64,000 nucleotides of DNA. Origin: Hirudinaria manillensis (taxonomy: Eukaryota; Annelida; Clitellata; Hirudinida; Hirudinidae). The notes below the pieces were generated by a model. That model made no database searches, was not told the DNA's origin, and saw only the letters and a list, made by a program, of their open reading frames with translations. Each line of letters opens with the position of its first letter. Position 1 is the stretch's first letter. Location of the stretch: assembly GCA_034509925.1 (NCBI GenBank), contig CM067534.1, positions 2,148,501-2,212,500 on the forward strand, given 5' to 3'. The position numbers were made by a program, and so were the translations under genes. This document shows, piece after piece, positions 29,801 through 41,150 of this stretch.

Positions 29801-31850
29801 CAATCAAATGAATGAAGAGATTTGGTGGCCTAAGCAAGTAAAACAGTTGAACTGTAACCTCATCTTCATTCTGAATAACTTTCAGCATTGCAGAATTTAG
29901 CATGGGACCCATAACATCAAAACATGGTTGAGATGAACTATTTGAGGAGCATTTACTGATTATTAAACATAGCCAAAGAATTAGAAATATTATTAAGCAA
30001 CCAACAATAAGCATAGTTGATGAACAAACTGCACAGCTAACAACTTGAGTCTTGTATTTGTATTTGTTGAAAACAAACTATCGTAGACCACCTAGAAAAT
30101 ACACAATGACCAAATAAAGAAAATGAATTACATCAAAGCATGGAAAGTAACTAATATAGATTTAATGTTATCATATAATATAGGATTTAATGTTACCAAT
30201 CAAATACAAAAATTCTTGTTTTAATACTTGAATGGTGGCTGGGAAATACTGTGATGCCTCGCTGCATTTTACAAAAATGTTCATAATTTCAGTTCTCAAC
30301 TGGACACTGCATGGCATTTTTTTATCAGCAGGCTTGACATTCCTCTAAAAATCACATTAATTGTCATGTAATGAAAAAATCATATGAATAAATTTAAACT
30401 AACTTCAGCAGGAGTTGTTCCTAGGAAGACTTCATAGAGCTTTTTGATAACTGTCAAATTGTTCCAGTCATTCAAGCTTCAAAACATACAAACATATTCA
30501 ACATAAAGAATATCGATCAACAAGGACTTAGCAAGATTCTAACCTAACGAGCTGCTTCATCTTCACTTTAGCAGCATCTGACACCCTGGCATAGAAGAGA
30601 TCATGGAATTATGAAATTCGCAAAACATTCAATTGAATGCAACTCACATGTGCCTGGGATCAGACGAAGCAACAATAAGATGGCATGATACATCCTGGGA
30701 TCTAAATTTTCCACTCCCAACAATGTGCACAATACTCAATTTTATCTTTTAAAAGTAAATTATCATAAATCATTATACAAATAATGCCATAATCATATAA
30801 AGCCTCAGACAAAATGACACATATGCTTCTAAATATTCCAAATCACCTTCTCAACATCATCACTTCTTAATGGCACTTCACCGATGAGGGATCTCAGTGA
30901 TGACTCACTCATCCCAGGGGGTGGAGCAGGTAATGTGCTATTAGATTGAACTTCACCAAACTCCTGTGATATGCTGAAAAAAGCAATATTCATGACTCAT
31001 TGTTAATTTATTGCTCTGGGGTTATGCTTCTTAATTCAAATGTAATTACAGATTAAAAAAGCATGTTCAACCACCTACTTATATGGCAAGAATAGAAAAT
31101 TCTGCATGGCAGTAAGAATCATTTCTTGTAGCTCATTTGCAAGAGTAAAGAGGAAATGGCATTGTGTATCTTGAACATTTGAAGAAAACTTCATATTTGT
31201 TAAGCTATTCATGAGAAGTTGTAATAGTCTGAAAAATTGGAAAGGATTTAGCAACTCACTTAACAACAATCAAAATAAAATTTCTAACATATTCTGCTGA
31301 TTTTGTGATTTTCCCTTGAGACATTGAATGAGCCTAGGTAGTAATTCAATTTGATTGCTTGGTGAAAGTCTAACAAATCCCATTTTTACATAAATCACCA
31401 AAAAATTATAAATGAAAGGTGATGAATGAGTTTCCAATAGTTGGTCCAACAAATCTGATACTGGCAACTGGATAACAGAACGATTTTTCGCCCTTTTGCT
31501 TACATGAGCCAATAATTCCAGTACCTTAAAACATGTGTTTCCAACTATATAAATATCTTGTTAAAAGTCATTTGATTATCTTCACAAACTAAGAACCTTT
31601 TGTTGAACAACTTTTGATGCGTCCGATAAACGTAATATTACTGGCACCAAAAATTTACTTAGAGCAATTTCAAGTTGTTCGTCCGTTTCTGCAGAGCCCA
31701 GCCTTAGGAAGACCCGTTCCAATAAAGCTGTCAATGCAGCAACAATGAGTTTACAAAAAACGTTCTCCTACTAAAAATACTTTAGAACACTTTTATTGAT
31801 AGGTTAAAATCGCATAACAAACCGAGAACTTCTTGATCTTTCTCAGCCAT
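20888..31850 (-). CDS. ECPAS: Proteasome adaptor and scaffold protein ECM29
   Basis: Large HEAT-repeat protein that tethers the 26S proteasome 19S cap to the core particle and to membranes or motors. Translation starts at ATG 31850 ([20 protein letters not shown] after a short first intron), matching the [17 protein letters not shown] start of human ECM29. The next exons give [19 protein letters not shown] and [13 protein letters not shown], also diagnostic. Many small exons separated by short introns follow to the stop TAA at 20890-20888 (end: [17 protein letters not shown]). Recognisable middle parts include [10 protein letters not shown]-type HEAT blocks near 25440 and [15 protein letters not shown] near 28560. 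Size and position of the ends fit the roughly 1,800-aa family. I did not resolve every exon. Longer introns (about 23218-23870 and 26060-26700) contain repeat-derived sequence. Confidence 0.95.
23256..23842. mobile_element. Putative non-autonomous hAT-like element in ECM29 intron
   Basis: The left end CAGGGGTATTCA (23256) and right end TGAATACCCCTG (to 23842) form a perfect 12-bp inverted repeat of the CAGGGG type found in hAT elements, followed on the left by GGGCCAGATCTGGACC. The 8-bp flanks (CCCTATCA and TTCAATAA) agree at only half of positions, so target duplication is not proven. No transposase frame. Confidence 0.5.
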
Positions 31851-32249
31851 GATATTGCAAATCACAATGTAAACAACTGCTAAAAGTGAATAGTTTTCCT
31901 TTGCTTCTATCTTTAATTAATTCTTATATTTGATTCCCAAACATGACAAAATCTTAAATTGATATATAAACTTAGTAAATTCATTAAAATATTGTCTAAC
32001 GTCAAATACACTAAATAAAACATTTTGATGAACAAAGATTACCAAGACATGGAGAGTTAAAATCGATAGAATTAAGATTTTAGATTAGATTACTTAGAGC
32101 TCAGGATGTGGATTATGTCCCGACCTAAATTGGTCCAAAGATGGCTCATACAAAATGAATCAGAACTGTGGAAACAAAGGGAAATAATTATTATTGCATA
32201 AATGCAGTTATAGCCAGGTAAGAAAATGCGGAAAATACTGAGTGGCTAG

Positions 32250-32447
32250 ATGAAGATGAAGTTGACCTATCTTCAGTCGTTCTTCAAGAGAACTCTGATC
32301 GATGGCATGTCCATCGATGTCGTCGGCCCACGGAACAGATACACGTTTCCATCATCAATTCCGACTCCATACAGCCCTGAAGACATTTCTCTTTACTCCC
32401 AACTGCCCCGTGGTCTTGAAGTCCATCTCGGTTATACGCCGCTTTAA
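32250..32447 (+). CDS. Hypothetical 65-aa protein divergent from ECM29
   Basis: Open frame MKMKLTYLQSFFKRTLIDGM to GLEVHLGYTPL and TAA, with normal amino-acid use, a basic N-terminal part and a Pro/Tyr-rich C-terminal part. AATAAA follows about 30 bases downstream (near 32480). It starts 400 bp from the ECM29 start on the opposite strand, as expected for a gene pair sharing a promoter. A strong donor CAG|GTAAGA at 32218 upstream suggests a 5' non-coding exon, but the gap to the ATG is too short for the introns seen here, so the true structure is open. No membrane segment. No family recognised. Confidence 0.4.
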   Translation: MKMKLTYLQSFFKRTLIDGMSIDVVGPRNRYTFPSSIPTPYSPEDISLYSQLPRGLEVHLGYTPL

Positions 32448-32904
32448 AAAAACTGAATTATTATTATTGAAAACATACTAAATAAATAACACATCTTCAC
32501 CCCTTATTATACTTGTTCTGTGGCATTAAAAAAATTTTATAATGTGTATTGTAAATATAGTATATGTAATTGTAAATTTTTAGTTTGGACGAGTAACAAT
32601 TTTAGGGGATGGGTAAAAATGGCTGAATGGTCGCTAATTCTGTGCAATTAATATTTATTTAGATAGGAAATATAATGGGGATGGCTGTTTTGAAGAAAAA
32701 AAAAACAATATAGAGATGGAAATCGACGGTCGCTGTTTCGTGTTCGATACCCCCTATGACGATTCCTCCCTTCTTGATTATTGATTGCACAGAATTTGAG
32801 GCAATTTACTCTCAGCCGTAAAAATGATTTAATCCAGCGTATAACACAGACTTGCGCTAGAATACGTTATTTTTTTACCCCATAATATTATAAAAACCAC
32901 ATCC

Positions 32905-33720
32905 CATAAATAATAATAATTCGGTTCGTTAGAGACCGGTGGACTTCCAGGCCACTGAGGAGAGTGAGGGTGACATTCACTGAAGAGGAAGGTCTTCAGG
33001 GTGGAGTGGAAGCCGGCTGGGTCTGAGGAAAGTCACTGCGGAATCTAATCTGTTCCATGTCCTCGGGCCAACGACGTCGAAGGACCTGCCGTCGAGCGTA
33101 GCGCGATTGGCGTATGGGCAGAAGAGAGAGCCTCTGGATGTGGATCTGAGGCCACTTCTGCCCTTCGGGTGAATGGGAGGTAGGACGGTGAGCAGCTCAG
33201 GCGAGATTTGAAGACCAGCGTGGCGATCTTATAGTCGATGCGCTGGTGAATGCGCAACCAGTGGAACTCGTAAAGGACACATGGTCGTTCTTCCTTTTGT
33301 TGAAGATGATATTTTCTTGAGGAGCCAGGTGTGTGTTGGGTCAAGCGAGCACTGTTTGTTTGGGAAGGAATGAATCAGCCTCGTCACCTCGGCTGCGTTT
33401 GTCCTCTGGAACTGGGCGGAGTGACCGGCGGGGCCGGAGGACGACGCGGCCCGAACTTTCTCGCTCTTGGAGGTGAAGTGATGCAGGAAGCTGTCTGCGC
33501 TGATGGAGTGTTTGGGGGGAACCTTGCCTCTGCCCATGATGAAGTTCAGCGAGCACAACTGACGGGACGACTTGCAGGCCACAGTAGAGCTCTTCCAGTA
33601 GTCTTCTCTTTTACTTTTGATGAGACGTCTTTAGGCAACCCGATGTGACCTCCACTCCGTGACGTCGGGATCTGCTTGGGTCGAGAGCGCTACTCTCTGT
33701 GTTCCTTTTCGAGTTTCGGC
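32905..33720 (-). mobile_element. Internally deleted L2/CR1-like LINE
   Basis: Reading on the minus strand, about 33560-33310 encodes a segment like the start of an L2/CR1 reverse transcriptase (AAEVTRLIHSFPNKQCSLDP then THTWLLKK). After a frame change, 33290-33060 encodes the block near the end (FHWLRIHQRIDYKIATLVFK, later PSYLP and ARGHGTD). The palm with the FADD/YADD catalytic motif, some 200 residues, is missing between them. The 3' end is marked by AATAATAAT repeats near 32910-32925. The element is dead and 5'-truncated. Confidence 0.8.
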
Positions 33721-35067
33721 ATTCGTGGTCGAACCATGGTTCGTCATTGTGAAGTTGGAGTTTTGATTCAACGTTCTTGATGAGAGAAGATATGTCGAAA
33801 CGCGACCATTGCCTTGTAATGACCGCTTTGTTTACTAACGAACAAAACGAAAATCGAGGATAATCCGAGTAAAAATCCAGATAAAGAGTTTCGAAAACTA
33901 ACGCGCAGCCGGGAACTTAGTGGTAAGCGAACGATTAGGTTATAGAATAAGAGAAAATCAGGAGAATGCGGATAGGAGAGACAGGCGGCCGTACGGTCAG
34001 CGCCTGGAATCTTTTAATAAGGTTTCATTTCAAGTTTATTAGTTCATCGTGCTGAAGCATAACATTCTCTATAATTTTCCGTTTAACTGAAAATATCGCC
34101 ATATCTGTAACCATTCTTGGGATCCTGAGGCTGCATAGCCAACTTAGAGGTGTAAACTTACGAATCTAAGAGAATTACGACTGCGTGTCGCAACTGGCAA
34201 GATTGCCATGAATACTCCAACGCATATCTTCCTATATGTCTTTCAAGACTTCAAGAATTTATTCCTTGAGCACTTTTTTATATTATAGTTTCTAAGATTG
34301 AGTTTTAATGTGTTTTTGTGGGTTTAATCAATGAATCTCTCTTTAACGATGCATTTGACTGGGGGTTGCTCGCAAAAAATATTGGTACAATAAAACTCTC
34401 CCCAGAAGCTCCAGTGTGCCTCCCCTCCCCTGGATCACAAACTAAAAGGATTCGGTTGGGAGATGGCAAACTGAACATGTGTGACAGGTACATATATTGA
34501 TGACCTTTTTCTGCTCTTCATATACTTTAGCCAGTCACAGGATAAATTTGATAATATGGGGGAACTTGCTAATGTTTCCCAAAGCATATCTACTTATATA
34601 GCACCTAATATTTAGAAGTAACTAGGACTCATGCACAACATTTAACAAAACTTCTTAATTTCTGTTTCCATTTTACAATAAGGTCCCTCATTCAATTATA
34701 ATGATTTGAGCAACTAAAATGTACAAAAATAGCACAGGGTGAGCCAACAACTGCAAAAAGAAACTTTAAACAGTCATTTACAAAAATAATGAATATATAA
34801 AAGATTAACTACCACTAGAAGCAAGTGGAAATATTACAACATCACAGAATTTCCCAACAATCTTTCAAAGTTTTGATGAAGTTATGTGATATCTGAAATA
34901 GAAATGTAATGATAGCAATAATTCAAGCTTTCCTTTTCACCATGTATTACCAAAGACATCCACGTCTCATCCTTCAAAAGACCTTCTGCCAGGTCGCTGT
35001 CATTACCCATTTCCTTCAACTCTTTTACCTAATATTGTAATTGAAAGTGGAAATTGGTTTTAATGTC
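33721..35067. other. Gene-free spacer
   Basis: No supported gene. The lower side borders LINE sequence; the upper side probably holds the 3' untranslated region or an alternative last exon of the minus-strand gene (see 34950-35028). Two opposed 60-codon frames at 34305-34500 have no family content. Confidence 0.4.
34949..35028 (-). other. Possible alternative last exon of the large unknown gene
   Basis: After a TTAG acceptor (35029-35030) the minus strand reads VKELKEMGNDSDLAEGLLKD then ETWMSL, followed by a GTAATAC donor-like site and a further frame to a stop. It would join in phase to the exon ending at 35490. The exon at 35068-35169 between them ends in its own stop, so the two look mutually exclusive. 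Unproven. Confidence 0.35.
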
Positions 35068-38000
35068 TTAATATTCAAATATAGTAATATAGTGCAATTG
35101 GGCATCCAGGTTAGCTAAACAGTCAAGGCAATACTCATTACATGTTTGCAAACCACCAGAGTAGGGGTGCTATAAAAATGTTTAATGGTTAAAAGTGATT
35201 TAATGTCCTAAATGGATAAATAAGTCAACACAACCACAAGGCCCTCACAACAAAAGATTAGCAACATATAAAATATAATACCAGAACTCCTCAATAGCAA
35301 AACTCAAATTCTCAAAAATCAGAATTTTTTGACAAAATGGATATAATATATTCATATTCATGGTTATAAATGAACATGTTTAGCAAAAATGATGTAACAG
35401 CTAATGTAACTTTTAAGATATTCTGATCCTGAGCATTTGCACTTAAATATTTTAAACCAATTACAACCCTCAAAGAAACTTATTCTGACCTTCATCAAGC
35501 AATGACTCAATAAATTAAATCTCAGTGCATGGACCCTGTGATAGGCCTGCACCTTATTTGTAATGGCAGCACTGATGTGAAATTCCTAATAAAAACAAAT
35601 AATTTAAATTTGTTAGTTTCTTCTATTATTTATTCTAAACAAACCCTGGCTTGAATCTCATCAACAACTTGGATAACTTGCAACGATTCAGGATTATACT
35701 TTTCACCATGGAGTTTAACAACTTTTTCTGCTTTTCCAATTCCACTTATCTAGATAAAAACAAAATTAGTTGTTTGCCTTCAATATTTAGAAAGATTATT
35801 ACTTGGCAGGTTAATTCTCCAAATTGAGAATCAATTATTGTCATCAACGAATGCTGTTCAACTTCCACCTGCAAATAATACTTTCTGATGTTTTAAAAGT
35901 CTTACAGTAACACAGAAAGTGCTTTGAAGCAAAAGGTTAACATAAAACTCATGGCTCCATTGGACACTGCCTCTTATCCTGTCGATGCAATGTTTCAATA
36001 TCTCATTAATATTGATGATCTTCCCATGCGTAACTGCATCATTGCCAAGAAAATTATTTAAAGTATAGGTCCCATAAAGACATTCTTTCAATAATTTTCT
36101 AATGCAATCATTTAGTTCACTCTGTAATTCTCTGGAAATACAAATATGATTCTTAAAGTTATTAGAAACAATAACAAATAATATACAACTTTTGACTAAA
36201 TTCTTGGAACAAATGCCTGGCATTTGGCTGCAGGCTAGTTTGAACAGGAGAGCTGGAGCATAAATGAACACATTGCTGATCATTCCTTTGCATTTGCAAA
36301 TGAGAGTCTTTGCAGGAACCAAGCAACTCATCTCTGTCTACCTCAACAACCTTTACTGCTTTTGCTCTAGATGTTGATTGAATTTTTACCAAAGAATAAT
36401 TCTCCACCATGCTTTGTGACCAGCTAGAGTACTGAAGAGAATTTTAATTAGACTCAATAATGAATTAAATTTTTTTGCTTGTGGAAGCTCTACATTATAA
36501 GTTTATCAAATGATATTAAATGTTATCATATTTACAACAGAGGTTGGCAAATGAAGAACTCCATCAATGGATGCAATTGGCTCATATTTCTGAAGAAGCC
36601 TGTTACTGTCCACTCTCCAAATATTACAAGATGTTGAACCCAATGCATGCAAGTCTTTCTTGTCAATCAGGAAATCACCTTTCTCAAAAATTAATTAAAT
36701 TTTGGTTCATTTATTAAATTTAGAATGTTGTGTATTTTTAATTTAAATTGAACAAATAACAAAACATGAATAGGATTAAACAACTTTGCCAATAGTCTTG
36801 TTTTTTGACTCAATACTATTTGTTAATTTATCAAGTTATAATTTTTCCATGAACAGGTGTTAATTATTTGAAAAAAATGAAAAAATAGTATAAAACAGGA
36901 CCAAAAATATTTATGAATGATTTTCAAAATATCTAACTTGGTATCTTGGCATTGGAAAGATTATCTTTTTAGCAGTGGGGGTGACACAATTTAAATGGTT
37001 CCTTAGAATAAAAAATATGTCCTAAAAATTATATTTATTCCCCAGGCATTTTACAGGGGTTAAGGTAAATTTATGGATAAATTTTTAACTTTAACAAAAT
37101 TGAAGAATATTTTGCAGGGCAAATAAATTAGCGGCTGACCTGGTGTCTATGACATCCGACGATTTTTTTAATTTTCTTCTTTTATGAAAATATTTCTCAT
37201 TTGTAGAAGATCCACTTTTTATAATTGCCTAATTAAATCAAACCATGATACTATAATCATAAGCCATATAAATTATAAATAATTACTTTCTCTGGGCACC
37301 ACAGGGGATCACTGCCAGAATCATAGCTATCATTGTATGATGTGTCTAATGCATCTGTTGAATTGCCATCAGAAATGTCATCTAAATAACACATATAAAT
37401 GGAATAGATAATGTAATTTTGAATTAAAACCAATCAAATAACCTTTAAAGTTATCAGTGACTTTCATTTTTTTATTCTTTTTTACTATCTTTTTCTGTCG
37501 TGACTTTCTACCTCGTGTTTCTTTAAGGCAACTTGGCACACTTAGATTTATAAGTTGTGGTTCCTCCAATGTTTTTATCTTAGAAGAGGATTCAGGAGTG
37601 GTTTTGACTGACTTCATTGAATAATTGTTCTGATTGCAAAAATCTTTTTTCATGCTTGTTTCTGATTCTTTGCCTTTCCTTAAGGATCTGATATCAGGTA
37701 TATATTTTGGAAGATCAGGTTTCTTAGTTATAGGCACATTTATCAAACTGGAAAGGGTTTCTTGTTTTTTTCCTTGGAGGAAGTCAATAAAACAATCAAT
37801 AAAAGCTCTTTTATTTGATCTGGAATGGAAATTTATTTTTGGACCAGATGATGGCAGAGGGTCTTCTAGAAGATGAGAAAATTCATCATCTGAGCAGTGA
37901 CTTGTTTGTAAAAATAGTTCTCTCTTTCCTCTTAAGTTATCCACTGGAAATGGGACCTCTTTCCCTGCACTAATCTGCTCAACAGATGGTAGAACATTAG

Positions 38001-40008
38001 TTTCTTTACCAACAACATCAAGATTCACAAAGCTACTTCCAAAAACATTGGTTAGGAATACTTGACCATTTCTTCCATGTTCATTAGCTGCAGGCTTATT
38101 GTAATTAAAATTCACTAACTGAGGGCTTAAAAGATTTGTACCACATGAAAGATTTTCTTGACCCATATTAGTGAAATTTCCTGAATTGAATGCAGGTATA
38201 AACACATTGGGATCAAAAGAACATACTGAAGTAGGGGCCATAACATTCCTCTCCAAAATCATTTCATTTGAACTCAAACCAACAAGTTCATGGCTCTGAT
38301 TTTGGTAAACCCTAGTTTGTTGTTCTAGACCACTTTCACTTGCATGAGACATAAACCTCCTTTTTAGGCTTTTTTTATCGGGAGGCTCATCAGCAAGTCT
38401 TGCATGAGAATTTGACTTGTTTGATTTGCTTGCTCCACGAGCCCCTCTTTTCGGTTTAGTCGTTGAATCAGCAACGGCTTGTACAGCTTCCACAGGATTC
38501 ACAGTCATCTGGGCAAATGTCTGGCTTTGCGGCAAAGAAATTGCCTGGAGACAACTATTTCCACTAACTAGTCTACAATCACTAATTTTTGAATTCATAG
38601 TCAAAAAGTTTGGAGGTTCTTCAAGAGTAGACTGTGAAAGTACTGGCAAATTTTGTTCTGACAGCTGTGAATATTGATACACAGGAATATTGATACCCTG
38701 AGTTGGAGGAAGGTTTTGGTATAGAGCTGACTTCACTATTTGTGGCTGCAAAATTTTTTGACTACCTACCAAATGGTTTTGGTCAAGAAGAACAATGGAG
38801 TTAGCATATCCAGCAGTGGCAGACTGAACAGTTATATATTGTAAAGGATGGTTAATCCTTAGAGTATTCATATCATTTATTACTTTTGAATTTCCCTCAA
38901 TCAAAACTTGCTGACTGAGAAGGTTTTGCAAGCTGGTACTCCCACAAACTGAAGTTTTTTGCACATTGCCTTGACAAATGGAAGTGGTCCTCATAGAAAA
39001 CTGACCCTGTTGAATTTCATTGCTGGTAATTGGTAAACCAAATGATTTAATTGTTGGAGGAACATTTTTACATTTGTTTTGTGTAGAACTTGGCCTGTTA
39101 CTAGTGTGGGCAGGCGGAGGCTCTTTTGGTAATTTATCCATTTCACTCAAGACACATGTATCAGATGTTGACATTGTATTATTACAGGATGATAATTTAT
39201 AAGTTGAAGTGCTCCAAGGTTTGCAAAATTCATTCAGTTCTTCACGAGATATGTTGGAAGACACCAGATAGTCATTCTGATGCTCATTACTAACAACTAA
39301 ATTAGACTGAATGTGTTCTGACTTGTGATGTTCTGAAGTAGGCAAAAGACTGCAAGGCTGAAACATGTGTTGGCTTAATAAACCAGGAGCCAATTGGTTA
39401 ACAGCTTGAAATGTGCTAATGTTAATGGAGTTGTTAGAGCCAGACATTGTCCCGTGAGATGGCAAACAATTAGAAAAGCCAAAGGTAAAGCCTGGAAGCA
39501 AATTACAAAAAACATGTATGGTACAATATTTAAACACGAATATAACACCAATTTATAACATGTAATAAGATTGAGTTATGTGATAACCATATTTAACTTA
39601 TCTTAAATCTCTCTACTGTATCTGAATAGATGAATTTATTCCACCCTCATACTAAACTAATCATTTTCTGAATATACCAAGCCTTTTTATAATTTTTAAT
39701 CATGTGGTACCACTTTTGATGACTTAGAAAAAATGTTGGGGCAAAAGGCCTTCTATCCTAACAATTCTATATGCCTCACGTTCTTCCAGCTATTTCTCCT
39801 AAGCATTCTGCCTTAGTCTTTTTTCATGATATGACTAGTTGCAATTGTTGCATGCAATGCAACTGCATTGGACAAAGTGAAACTACTTGCCTGGACAAAG
39901 CATCCCCTGGTTCCTGTTTATATCAGACAAACTAAATGATCCTTGAGATGCATTGTTCATAATGGATTTGTTGGACAAATTATTGTATTGATCGTTCCAA
40001 TCGTCCAT
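35068..40008 (-). CDS. Large uncharacterised protein, probably nuclear
   Basis: Eleven exons join with agreeing phases: 40008-39891, 39491-37443, 37381-37287, 37178-37140 (weak acceptor), 36682-36536, 36431-36190, 36131-35906, 35868-35803, 35749-35645, 35585-35490, 35169-35068; about 1,094 aa. The first 720 residues are low-complexity Ser/Asn/Gln/Pro-rich, with a basic KPKRGARGASKSNKSN patch and further Lys-rich tracts that look like nuclear localisation or DNA-contact segments. The C-terminal 350 residues look folded: DFLIDKKDLHALG, IWRVDSNRLLQKYEP, then YSSWSQSMVENYSLVKIQ, and a Cys-rich end (TCNEYCLDCLANL). A disordered N-terminus with a conserved C-terminal domain recalls chromatin proteins such as QSER1/PRR12, but I cannot confirm that. 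The first intron appears to use a GC donor. Confidence 0.8.
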
Positions 40009-40336
40009 CTGTAATTACAAACGTGGGTCCAATCAAAATATTTAATGATATCACATTTCAATAGTACAAAGTTTTCTTCTCAAAACAGTTCCAAAGCAGC
40101 ATCTGGAATAAATCTTTATCTACTACATATAAACCATACTAAGTATCACCGACTATTATAAACTGATTCAATTTATTGACATACCGCATTTAGGTTAAAT
40201 GAGGCATCGGCCTGTAGTGGTAGAAGCCGTTTACAATCAATCGAGGCTCCTCATATTTCGCTATCTATAAAAGGTAGCTTTGCTTAAATAATAACCATCG
40301 GATCTTTTAACTCACTTAATTGCAGTTTAAAAAGCT

Positions 40337-40565
40337 ATGGAACTTGAATCGGTTCGCGTAATCCTTCTACACAAACCCACATATAGAGCGATATCTGGAT
40401 CAAACGAAAGAATCTCAAAACAAGCAGTGCTGCAACTACATTTGGACAAAACTCTTTTAAAAACTGATTCTACTATTGTAAGTTTTAAAATAGCAACTTA
40501 GATCATTCAAATTGAAATTGTTCTAGCATCCCCACAAAGGGGATTTCCTTGAAATCTGGAGTTAA
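40337..40565 (+). CDS. Hypothetical 59-aa two-exon protein
   Basis: ATG at 40337 begins MELESVRVILLHKPTYRAIS, continuing to a strong donor ATT|GTAAGT at 40477/40478. A TTCTAG acceptor at 40526 leads in phase to a short second exon (HPHKGDFLEIWS) and TAA at 40563-40565. The 49-bp intron is short but close to others here. It lies 329 bp from, and divergent to, the start of the large unknown gene, so it could share that promoter. No family recognised. It may be a truncated gene whose rest was displaced by the LINE fragment just downstream. Confidence 0.35.
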
Positions 40566-40789
40566 AATCTGAGCTGAGCAAATCTCTGTTGTTTTAAAAG
40601 ATATTATACCACAGCATCTCATCTGGACAATGCCGCGTATCCGCTCATTTCTTTCCGTTGAAACAAGTTGTACGGGAGATCAGCCTCTGAAATCGGGAGA
40701 GCAGAAAAAGCTGGAGAAACATTCAGTCGGAATCTATAGTGAATCTACAGCAGGAATCTCCGCTACGAAGCTCTACAGGAAAGGCTGGA

Positions 40790-41150
40790 CACTCTAGATG
40801 CACTTTAACCGGCTAAATATGTACGTGGTATGGCTTAACTTACCGGACGCATTTGGGTTGGTGTCACATCAGCTTCTGTGGAAGACGCTGGAGACTCATC
40901 TTCCGCCGCAAACCCGTTATTCATATCCGCCAGAGATATTTTAATGTGTTCATGATGCGTTTCTCCACCATACTTGACGAGTTGGTTTCTTATGAAAATC
41001 GGGATAGCTGCGGGGTTCGTAGTGTCGATGCAGATCTTACCTTACGCTATACCAATATTCCAGTGGAGCACATTGGTAAAGGTGTATAGATGCCTTCAAT
41101 GAAGGCATTTATGAACGACACCAACTTGAGCATGAATCGGAAGCTTCACT
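40790..41150 (+). mobile_element. Decayed copy of the RLE-type LINE found at 54430-56985
   Basis: Plus-strand pieces read MYVVWLNLPDAFGLVSHQLL and WKTLETH, aligned with [19 protein letters not shown] and KTLEIHH of the larger copy; further on, a nucleotide match covers the GGTGTTTATGCCTTCAGTAA region and ATGGACGACACC, the catalytic FMDD site (here FMND). Stops and frame changes are frequent, so this copy is much older or less constrained. Ends not defined. Confidence 0.75.
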
